Origin: Holophagales bacterium UBA2201
Lineage (GTDB): Bacteria; Acidobacteriota; Thermoanaerobaculia; UBA2201
Assembly (NCBI GenBank): GCA_002327305.1
Contig: DCUZ01000034.1
Coordinates: forward strand, 8,550-22,460
Length of the DNA stretch: 13,911 bases
Reading direction: 5' to 3'
Of the stretch, positions 6,240 through 13,476 are shown piece by piece. Positions within the stretch are counted from its first letter, which is position 1. Each line of letters begins with the position of its first letter. The translations under genes and the position numbers were made by a program. A model generated the notes under the pieces. That model had not been told where the DNA came from and ran no database searches. It saw only the letters and a list, made by a program, of their open reading frames with translations.

Positions 6240-6940
6240 GGGACCGCTTCACCCTCCCGTTCGACGCCGTTGCGCCCCCCGCAGAGGACCTCTTCACCCT
6301 TCTCGGGATGCGGGGCGCCGGGCGTTATGGAGCGGCGGCATCACGCGCCCTGGAGGAGCTCGCGGCGCTGGCCCGGCCCGGTGGGCTGGCGGAGGATATG
6401 GAGGGGGAAGACCTGGGCGCCATCCTTGCGGACGGCGGCTGCCATCCGGAGGCCCTCCTCGGCCGGGTCCTCCCCGAGTCGGAGCGCCTGGCCCTCTATG
6501 CCGTGACGCTGGGGCCCGGGGTGGAGGATCGCGCGGCCGCCCTGTTCGCGGCGGGGGAGGAACTGGCGGGTCTGTTGCTGGACGCCGCCGCCTCCTGCGC
6601 CGCGGACCGCGCCAGCCGGGCGGTCGTGGAGCGGACGCTGGAGCGGTGGGGCCGGGAGGGATGCGTGAAACCGGGGACCGCGGCGTCGGGGTTCAGTCCG
6701 GGCTATTGCGGCTGGCCCGTGGAGGGCCAGCGGGCCCTCTTCGCGCGCCTGCGACCGCAGGAGGCGGGGATCGTCCTCGGCCCCTCGGGCCTGATGAAGC
6801 CGCTGAAGTCGGTTTCGGGCGTCATCGCGGCGGGGCGGCCCGGGGCGTTCGACGCCTCCCGCGGCCATCCCTTCTGCGACGGCTGCCGGCACCCCGAATG
6901 TGAAGAACGGAGGAGGAGCATGCCCGTATGGACAAGTTGA
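6236..6940 (+). CDS. Stand-alone MetH activation-domain-like protein
   Basis: The 234-aa protein resembles the AdoMet-binding reactivation domain at the C-terminus of cobalamin-dependent methionine synthase. That domain, with AdoMet and an electron donor, returns inactive cob(II)alamin to methylcobalamin. The best match is FSPGYCGWPVEGQRALFARL (153-172), followed by IVLGPSGLMKPLKSVSGVIAAG (179-200), which corresponds to the ESMMMxPxKSVSxxxG part of the family. The extreme C-terminus adds a compact cysteine cluster, HPFCDGCRHPEC (C214, C217, C222), that MetH lacks and that could bind metal. The start ATG overlaps the mttB stop (ATGA) and has no Shine-Dalgarno, so translation is probably coupled. 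Its 3' end overlaps the corrinoid-protein gene by 13 bp. Reactivation of that corrinoid protein is the likely job, inferred from context. Confidence 0.85.
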   Translation: MRDRFTLPFDAVAPPAEDLFTLLGMRGAGRYGAAASRALEELAALARPGGLAEDMEGEDLGAILADGGCHPEALLGRVLPESERLALYAVTLGPGVEDRAAALFAAGEELAGLLLDAAASCAADRASRAVVERTLERWGREGCVKPGTAASGFSPGYCGWPVEGQRALFARLRPQEAGIVLGPSGLMKPLKSVSGVIAAGRPGAFDASRGHPFCDGCRHPECEERRRSMPVWTS

Positions 6941-7560
6941 AGAGGCTGTCGGAGTGCGTCGCCGCGGGCGACGCGGAGTCCGCCGCCGCCCTCGCCGCGG
7001 AGATGCTGGGCTCGGGCGCCGACCCGCAAGAGGTCCTGGACGGCGGGCTGATCGCCGGGATGAACGCCGTCGGCGGGCGGTTCAAGGCGCGCGAGATCTT
7101 CCTCCCCGACGTCCTGATGGCCTCCAAGGCCATGCAGGCCGCTCTCGCGGTGCTCCAGCCCCGCCTCGCCGCGGGGGGGGGCACGCCGCGCGGCACGGTC
7201 GTCCTGGGGACCGTCCGGGGGGACCTGCACGACATCGGGAAAAACCTCGTGGGGATCATGCTCCGGGGGGCGGGCTACCGGGTGGTGGACCTGGGGAAGG
7301 ACGTCCCCCCCGAACGGTTCGTCGAGGCGGCCCGCGCCGAGGGGGCGCGGGTCATCGGCTGTTCCGCGCTCCTGACCACGACCATGGGGGTGATGCGCCG
7401 CGTGGTGGAGCTGGCCCGGGCCGCGGGGTTGCCCGTCAAGGTGATCGTCGGCGGCGCCCCGGTCACCGCCGACTTCGCCTCGGCCATCGGGGCCGACGGA
7501 TACGGTTACGACGCCGGGCACGCCGTGGAGCGGGTCGAGGCCCTGGCGGGGGACCGGTGA
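6928..7560 (+). CDS. Corrinoid (B12-binding) methyl-carrier protein, MtaC/MtbC/MttC type
   Basis: Shuttles a methyl group on its cobalamin between two methyltransferases. The 210-aa protein has the standard two-part layout: a helical cap (about 1-85; GGLIAGMNAVGGRFKAREIFLPDVLMA) and a Rossmann-type B12 domain (about 88-206). The B12 signature GDLHDIGKN (98-106) contains H101, the expected lower axial cobalt ligand; CSALLTTTM (145-153) and GGAPVT (175-180) form the rest of the nucleotide-tail site. GGAGGAGGAG lies about 8 nt before the ATG. It overlaps the activation-protein gene by 13 bp and the homocysteine methyltransferase gene as GTGA. It is the carrier between the MttB-type enzyme and the homocysteine enzyme, inferred from operon order. 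Confidence 0.95.
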   Translation: MDKLKRLSECVAAGDAESAAALAAEMLGSGADPQEVLDGGLIAGMNAVGGRFKAREIFLPDVLMASKAMQAALAVLQPRLAAGGGTPRGTVVLGTVRGDLHDIGKNLVGIMLRGAGYRVVDLGKDVPPERFVEAARAEGARVIGCSALLTTTMGVMRRVVELARAAGLPVKVIVGGAPVTADFASAIGADGYGYDAGHAVERVEALAGDR

Positions 7561-8456
7561 AGCGCGGGTCCTTTCCCGGCCGCCTCCGCTCCGGCGTGCC
7601 CCTCGTCCTGGACGGCGCCATGGGGACCGCGCTGATGGGGAGGGGGATGCCGCCGGGGGAGTGTCCCGAGGCCCTCAACCTCAGCCATCCGGGGTGGATC
7701 GCGGAGGCGCACCGGGGCCATCTGGAGGCCGGCGCCGACCTCCTGACCTCCAACACCTTCGGCGCCTCGCCGCTCAAGCTGGCCCCCCACGGCCTCGATT
7801 CCCGCGCGGAGGAGATCAACCTCCGGGCGGTGGACATCCTCCGGGAGGCGGCGGCGGGCCGGGCGTGGCTGGCGGGCTCCATCGGCCCCTCCGGACGGCT
7901 CCTCCTGCCCCACGGAGACATGGAGCCGGTGGAGGTGAGGGACTCCTTCCGGAGGCAGGCCGGGGCCCTGGCCCGGGCCGGGGTGGACGCCTTTATCGTG
8001 GAGACCGCCACCGACCTCGCCGAGGCCCTTCTGGCGCTGGAAGCGTGCCGCGAGACCGATCCCGCCATACCCGTCCTGGTCACCCTCACCTTCGACGAGG
8101 GCCCCCGGGGGTTTTGCACCCTCATGGGACAGACGGCCGGGGATTGCGCCGGGGCGCTGGAACGGGCCGGGGCCGACGCCGTGGGGTCCAACTGCGGCGT
8201 GGGGATCGATGGGATGGTCCCCATCATCCGGCGGATGCGGGAGGCCACCGCACTGCCCCTCATTGTCCAGCCCAACGCCGGCCTCCCGGTCCAGGACCTG
8301 GAGAACTGGACCTACCCGCAGACCCCGGAGTTCTTCGAGGAATGGGCCCCCCTCCTTTTGGGGGCGGGGGTGACGCTGATCGGGGGGTGCTGCGGGACCA
8401 CGCCCGACCACATCCGGGCCCTGCGCCGGGCGGTGGACGGCCGTGCTGCGGGTTGA
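7557..8456 (+). CDS. Homocysteine S-methyltransferase (MetH N-terminal/BHMT-like)
   Basis: Zinc-dependent transfer of a methyl group to homocysteine, giving methionine. The 299-aa protein matches the homocysteine-binding barrel of MetH and BHMT: LVLDGAMGTAL (17-27), DLLTSNTFGAS (61-71), ETATDLAEALLALEA (149-163), and the zinc ligands C213 in GSNCGVG and C278/C279 in GGCCGTTPDHIRAL. No folate, B12 or activation domain is attached, but B12 and activation proteins are the two genes upstream. The GTG at 7557 overlaps the corrinoid stop (GTGA); GGCGGGGGA just upstream can serve as ribosome binding site. The immediate donor is probably the methylated corrinoid protein rather than folate or free betaine; this comes from gene context, and direct use of S-methylmethionine or betaine is not excluded. 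Confidence 0.9.
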   Translation: MKRGSFPGRLRSGVPLVLDGAMGTALMGRGMPPGECPEALNLSHPGWIAEAHRGHLEAGADLLTSNTFGASPLKLAPHGLDSRAEEINLRAVDILREAAAGRAWLAGSIGPSGRLLLPHGDMEPVEVRDSFRRQAGALARAGVDAFIVETATDLAEALLALEACRETDPAIPVLVTLTFDEGPRGFCTLMGQTAGDCAGALERAGADAVGSNCGVGIDGMVPIIRRMREATALPLIVQPNAGLPVQDLENWTYPQTPEFFEEWAPLLLGAGVTLIGGCCGTTPDHIRALRRAVDGRAAG

Positions 8457-8479
8457 GGGCCGCGGAAGGGAGCCCTGCG

Positions 8480-8540
8480 CCGGGTCCGGCTTCCCTGGAC
8501 CCGGTGGGCCGCTCGGGAGGGAGAGCGTCCCGCCCTCCCG
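8480..8540 (+). terminator. Two GC-rich hairpins after the methyltransferase operon (weak terminator candidates)
   Basis: CCGGGTCC...GGACCCGG (8480-8504; 8-bp stem, 9-nt loop) and CGGGAGGG...CCCTCCCG (8514-8540; 8-bp stem, 11-nt loop) follow the operon's last stop codon by 23 bp. Neither is followed by a T-tract, so they are not classic intrinsic terminators. They may stabilise the 3' end or assist Rho-dependent termination. Confidence 0.4.
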
Positions 8541-8605
8541 GCTCCCCGGCGTTCCAGCGGGGGGGAAAGGCCCCAAAATCCAATGATTTCAGTTTGTTCG
8601 GCCGG

Positions 8606-8634
8606 TTGACGGAACCGGGGAAATATGGTAAAGT
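8606..8634 (+). promoter_or_regulatory. Sigma-70-type promoter for rpsO-pnp
   Basis: TTGACG (8606-8611) and TAAAGT (8629-8634) are separated by exactly 17 bp, and TGg precedes the -10 (8626-8628), making an extended -10. Start of transcription would be near 8641, leaving a leader of about 36 nt before rpsO. This is the best promoter match in the window. Confidence 0.75.
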
Positions 8635-8677
8635 GACCGGCCATAGAATAGCCCTTTTGAAGGAGGACGTTTCACTC

Positions 8678-8944
8678 GTGTTGCCCAAAGAGCAGAAAAC
8701 CAACGTCATCACCAAGTACCGCCGCCATGAAAAGGATACCGGCTCGCCCGAAGTGCAGATTGCGTTGCTCACGGAGCGCATCAACCACCTCACGGGACAC
8801 CTGCAGTCCTTCAAGAAGGACCACAGCAGCCGCCGCGGTCTCCTCAAGATGGTGGGGCGCCGCCGCCGCCTCATCACCTATCTGAAGGTCCACGACATCG
8901 AGGCCTATGCCCGCGTCATCGCCAGCCTGGGGCTCCGCAAGTAG
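8678..8944 (+). CDS. rpsO: 30S ribosomal protein S15
   Basis: Primary 16S rRNA-binding protein of the small-subunit platform. The 88-aa protein matches the family along its whole length: KDTGSPEVQIALLTERINHLTGHL, FKKDHSSRRGLLKMVGRRRRLITYL and the C-terminal YARVIASLGLRK. No ATG is available. I chose the GTG at 8678, giving a start MLPKEQK of usual S15 length; AGGAGG (8661-8666) lies 11 nt upstream, rather far. The TTG directly after it is the alternative and would shorten the protein by one residue. It is followed 12 bp later by pnp in the widely conserved rpsO-pnp order, and preceded by a good promoter. The leader is too short for an elaborate autoregulatory fold like that of E. coli rpsO. 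Confidence 0.97.
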   Translation: MLPKEQKTNVITKYRRHEKDTGSPEVQIALLTERINHLTGHLQSFKKDHSSRRGLLKMVGRRRRLITYLKVHDIEAYARVIASLGLRK

Positions 8945-8956
8945 CCCGGTCCCGTC

Positions 8957-11185
<2,229 letters not shown>

Positions 11186-11200
11186 CCGTCCCGGAGCCCC

Positions 11201-11662
11201 ATGGCCGACTCGGCCCCTCAACCCGGACCCCAACGAACGCCCATGCACCCCGTCTACGGGGTGCATGTTCTTTTCATCGTCGGCCTGTGGGCCGCCTTCC
11301 TCTGGGCGGCCCTCGCCTTTCCCGCGGGCCTTTCCGCCATCCGGTCCGCCCGCCTCTTCTGGGGGCTCGTCGCCGCGGGATGCCTTCCCGCCGCCGCGGG
11401 GTTCATCTTTCTGCGCATGGGGGGCCTCGCCGCGGAGCCCGCGGCCATGTATCGGTGGACCGCCCGCGGGGACGCCCTCCTGGCCCTCGCCCTGGCCGTC
11501 CTGTTGACGGTGTTCCGGCTCTCGCATGATGCGCTCCTCTTCATGGCCGCCTGCCTGGGCGGACTCGTCATCCTGCAGACGCACGTCCCCTTCGTGGACG
11601 ACGAGGCCCTCGACCCGCCGGAACTCAAGGCCATCCTGGACGAGGCGGGGCTGAGGGAATGA
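11201..11662 (+). CDS. Four-helix membrane protein of unknown function
   Basis: I do not recognise the family. The 153-aa protein has four likely transmembrane segments at about 20-43, 52-72, 90-106 and 110-128, with a short acidic C-terminal tail (FVDDEALDPPELKAILDEAG) probably in the cytoplasm. It starts 15 bp after pnp, with GGAG 4 nt before the ATG. A second in-frame ATG (11243, codon 15) directly precedes the first hydrophobic segment and lies inside a strong hairpin, so the start is uncertain. It ends 7 bp before the DUF4105-like gene and probably forms a unit with it, which suggests an envelope role. The reading frame is supported by GC-rich third positions and tight spacing; the function is open. 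Confidence 0.75.
   Translation: MADSAPQPGPQRTPMHPVYGVHVLFIVGLWAAFLWAALAFPAGLSAIRSARLFWGLVAAGCLPAAAGFIFLRMGGLAAEPAAMYRWTARGDALLALALAVLLTVFRLSHDALLFMAACLGGLVILQTHVPFVDDEALDPPELKAILDEAGLRE
11243..11275 (+). terminator. Hairpin plus T-rich tail just after pnp, inside the next reading frame
   Basis: ATGCACCCCG (11243-11252) and CGGGGTGCAT (11257-11266) form a perfect 10-bp stem with a TCTA loop, followed by GTTCTTTTC. The layout is that of an intrinsic terminator 57 bp past the pnp stop codon, although the T-run is interrupted. It overlaps codons 15-22 of the membrane-protein frame, so it could terminate, attenuate or mask a start codon. Confidence 0.5.
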
Positions 11663-11669
11663 GGGGCTG

Positions 11670-12488
11670 ATGGGGCCCCGTCTCCGCCGCGGGCTATGGA
11701 TCGGCGCCGTTGCCGCCGCCCTGGCCCTCGTTCATTTCACCGCCTTCCCCTCCAACGACCGCGACTGGTCCCCCGACCAGGACCGCCTCCCCACCGCCTC
11801 CTTTCAAGGGCGAATGGCCCTTGTGGACAATGTCCGGGACTTCACCTACCGCTCGACCACCGACTGCGACCCCGCCTGGTTCGACGCCGCCTACGACCTG
11901 GACCGGCTGGAGTCGCTGTGGTTCATGGTGGAGCCCTTCGGCAGGATGGGCGCCGCCCACACCCTCCTCTCATTCGGGTTCTCCGACGGGAGTTATTTGT
12001 GCCTCTCCGTGGAGATCCGGAAGGAGAGGGGGGAGTCCTATTCGGCCCTTTTGGGGCTGTTGCGGAAATACGAACTGATGTATGTCGTGGGGACCGAGCG
12101 GGACCTCATCGGCCTGCGGGCCGTGCATCGGAAGCACGCGGTGTACCTCTATCCGATCAAGGCGCCGAAAGAGAAGATCGAACGGCTGTTCGTCTCGATG
12201 CTCGATCGGGCCAACGGGCTTGCCGGGCGCCCCGAGTTCTACAACACGCTCACCAACACCTGCACGACCAACCTGGTCCGGCACCTCAACGCGGTGGCCG
12301 AGCGGCCGGTCTCGCCGTGGCGGCTGTCGGTCCTCCTGCCCGCGAACGCGGACAAACTGGCCTACGAACGCGGCCTCATCGCCACCGACCTGCCGTTCGA
12401 CGCCGCGAAGCGGGCGTTCAACATTTCCGAGGCCGCCCGCCAGTACGCCGAGAGCGCGAAGTTCTCGAAGCGGATCCGGGAACAATAG
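11670..12488 (+). CDS. DUF4105 / Lnb N-terminal-domain-like periplasmic protein
   Basis: Resembles the N-terminal periplasmic domain (DUF4105) of Lnb, the lipoprotein-modifying acyltransferase first found in Enterococcus. The 272-aa protein starts with a basic stretch and one hydrophobic segment (about 8-25), a likely signal peptide or anchor without a lipobox. The domain spans about 50-235; the best matches are GRMGAAHTLLSFGFSDGSYL (91-110), LSVEIRKERGE (112-122) and FYNTLTNTCTTNLVRHL (190-206). H97 and C198 are the conserved His and Cys and would be the catalytic pair of this cysteine-hydrolase-like fold. The polytopic C-terminal part of Lnb is absent, so true lipoprotein acyltransfer is uncertain. 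AGGGG sits 3 nt before the ATG, 7 bp after the membrane-protein gene. The TAG stop is the first unit of a heptamer array. Confidence 0.8.
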   Translation: MGPRLRRGLWIGAVAAALALVHFTAFPSNDRDWSPDQDRLPTASFQGRMALVDNVRDFTYRSTTDCDPAWFDAAYDLDRLESLWFMVEPFGRMGAAHTLLSFGFSDGSYLCLSVEIRKERGESYSALLGLLRKYELMYVVGTERDLIGLRAVHRKHAVYLYPIKAPKEKIERLFVSMLDRANGLAGRPEFYNTLTNTCTTNLVRHLNAVAERPVSPWRLSVLLPANADKLAYERGLIATDLPFDAAKRAFNISEAARQYAESAKFSKRIREQ

Positions 12489-12524
12489 TCCACAAGTCCC
12501 TGGTCCTTGGTCTGTAGTCCTTGG
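12486..12524 (+). repeat. Heptamer array (TCCTTGG type) beginning at the DUF4105 gene stop codon
   Basis: The stop TAG (12486-12488) is followed by TCCACAAG (8 bp) and then four exact heptamers: TCCCTGG, TCCTTGG, TCTGTAG and TCCTTGG. Consensus and orientation relative to the gene are as at pyrE. This is where the GC-rich sequence gives way to a more AT-rich patch. Confidence 0.75.
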
Positions 12525-12539
12525 TTAAAAACGTTGCTT

Positions 12540-12990
12540 CGTTTGCATGAATGAATTAAGGGGGAATCAAGGCATGACAACAAAATTTATGATCCGTTCA
12601 ATCGGGGCATTACTAATCCTCCTGGGAGCAATGCCATTTGCTTTGAAATTCTTCGGTGGTCCGCTTATTCAAATTCCTGGCGATGTCCTTTCCATAATTT
12701 CAATAATAGGTGGAATACGTTTGCTGCGTTTCGAAGAATCCGGGAGACAATTGATCAGCCTTTTATCTTTAGCGTACATAGCAATGGCTGGCCTGCAATT
12801 AATTATTGGTATTTTCTTTCCCAAGGCCAGGGTTGGGGAAATTGCTGGCCAGCATTTTGAAAGCCAGGCTCTTTTCTGGGGCGTAGCGCTGGCGGCTTTT
12901 GCGATCTTTGGTTTGATCTATGCTTTTCTACGGCGCACAGATGTAAAAGCAACTTTTAAATGATGGAAAGCGATCCCACGTTTGCATGAA
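12540..12990. repeat. 12-bp direct repeat bracketing the small membrane-protein gene
   Basis: CGTTTGCATGAA occurs at 12540-12551 and again, perfectly, at 12979-12990, in the same orientation. The pair encloses the AT-rich membrane-protein gene with 22 bp to spare on the left and 15 bp on the right. It could be a target duplication or recombination site of a cassette-like insertion, or a chance or regulatory repeat. Confidence 0.6.
12574..12963 (+). CDS. Small four-helix membrane protein of unknown function, AT-rich
   Basis: I do not recognise the family. The 129-aa protein has four likely transmembrane segments (about 8-27, 32-50, 60-82 and 98-119) and short basic ends. The ATG at 12574 has GGGGGA about 8 nt upstream; an in-frame ATG at 12547 would add nine residues but has no such site. 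Base composition is clearly unlike the neighbours: 12661-12720 has 23 G+C of 60, while adjoining genes are very GC-rich, and AT-ending codons are frequent. With the flanking 12-bp direct repeat this suggests a recently acquired gene. The hydrophobic pattern and good ribosome binding site support a real gene; nothing shows its function. Confidence 0.7.
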   Translation: MTTKFMIRSIGALLILLGAMPFALKFFGGPLIQIPGDVLSIISIIGGIRLLRFEESGRQLISLLSLAYIAMAGLQLIIGIFFPKARVGEIAGQHFESQALFWGVALAAFAIFGLIYAFLRRTDVKATFK

Positions 12991-13041
12991 AATGGGAGAC
13001 TCATAATTTGAGACCCCAAAGCATTTTATTGAAAGCGGGGT
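12964..13041. other. Spacer after the acquired gene: second 12-bp repeat, GAGAC pair, weak inverted repeat
   Basis: It holds the second copy of the 12-bp direct repeat (12979-12990), two GAGAC words 14 bp apart (12996-13000 and 13010-13014) that recall the GAGAC-type heptamers at 13446-13473, and an inverted repeat AGACCCC...GGGGTCT (13011-13043) with a 19-nt loop. No promoter or clear terminator is visible. Confidence 0.5.
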
Positions 13042-13311
13042 CTATTGCCTCTCCTCGCGTTTGAACTTTAATTTCGTGGTTTCGTCTTCTTTCCCGGCAC
13101 GATAAGTGGAGGTCTGGTCGAAGTGGTCGGCGTCCACAAATCGGACTTCGAGGCCCGCCATATGCTCCTTCTTCTTAAAGGGGAGGTTCGTCGCATCATG
13201 GAAAGCAAAAACGAATCGGTTCGTGTCGCTTTTTTTCGGATTGTAGCGCAGGCCCGGGTTAGAGCGTTCGATTCCAATGGTGTCGCGCCGGCCTATTGCG
13301 TGAAGCAGCAC
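13042..13311 (-). pseudogene. 5'-truncated remnant of a secreted-type hypothetical protein
   Basis: The minus-strand frame reads LRYNPKKSDTNRFVFAFHDATNLPFKKKEHMAGLEVRFVDADHF..., ending in TKLKFKREERQ (stop 13044-13042). The pattern of a DATNL stretch, HMxGLxxxFxDxDHF, then GK and a final FxFxR strand looks to me like the C-terminal end of lipocalin-like (DUF1579-type) hypothetical proteins. The frame opens only at GTG 13311, directly after an in-frame TGA (13314-13312), with no Shine-Dalgarno or signal peptide, and the sequence further upstream is hairpin repeat. So the N-terminal half is missing and the piece is probably not expressed. The family assignment is from pattern memory and is tentative. 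Confidence 0.5.
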
Positions 13312-13348
13312 TCAGGATGCCATTTCAAGCCAGCACTCTTCCAAAGGC

Positions 13349-13370
13349 CGTCCTCAGCAAGCCGAGGACG
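13349..13370. repeat. Hairpin CGTCCTC...GAGGACG
   Basis: CGTCCTC (13349-13355) and GAGGACG (13364-13370) form a 7-bp stem with an 8-nt loop. With the nearby hairpin at 13394-13411 and the linker GCAGAAACCAAGG it looks like part of a composite intergenic repeat that has replaced the upstream half of the neighbouring remnant. Confidence 0.55.
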
Positions 13371-13385
13371 CTGCAGAAACCAAGG

Positions 13386-13411
13386 CAAAAACGCGCAGGC
13401 TGAAGCCTGCG
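13386..13411 (-). terminator. Palindromic repeat acting as terminator of the aspartase/fumarase-type gene
   Basis: CGCAGGCT-GA-AGCCTGCG (13394-13411) is followed, in the direction of the minus-strand gene, by CGTTTTTGCC, with the five-T tract at 13391-13387. It lies 62 bp past that gene's stop codon, beyond the heptamer array. The hairpin with its T-tract is a good intrinsic terminator, and its core is a palindrome of the intergenic-repeat kind. Confidence 0.65.
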
Positions 13412-13445
13412 GCTACATTCCATATTCAAAGGGGCTGCTTTTGAA

Positions 13446-13476
13446 CCCGAGACTTTAGACCTGAGACTCGAGACTA
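13446..13476 (-). repeat. Heptamer array (TCTCGAG type) beginning at the aspartase/fumarase stop codon
   Basis: On the minus strand the stop TAG (13476-13474) is followed by four exact heptamers: TCTCGAG, TCTCAGG, TCTAAAG and TCTCGGG (13473-13446). Consensus TNNNNRG, period 7, and position at a TAG stop are shared with the arrays after pyrE and the DUF4105 gene, although the unit sequence differs. Confidence 0.8.

Noticed and set aside
13011..13043. Terminator for the AT-rich membrane-protein gene
   Set aside because: The AGACCCC/GGGGTCT arms are 7 bp with a 19-nt loop and no T-tract after them, so I list it only as a weak inverted repeat.
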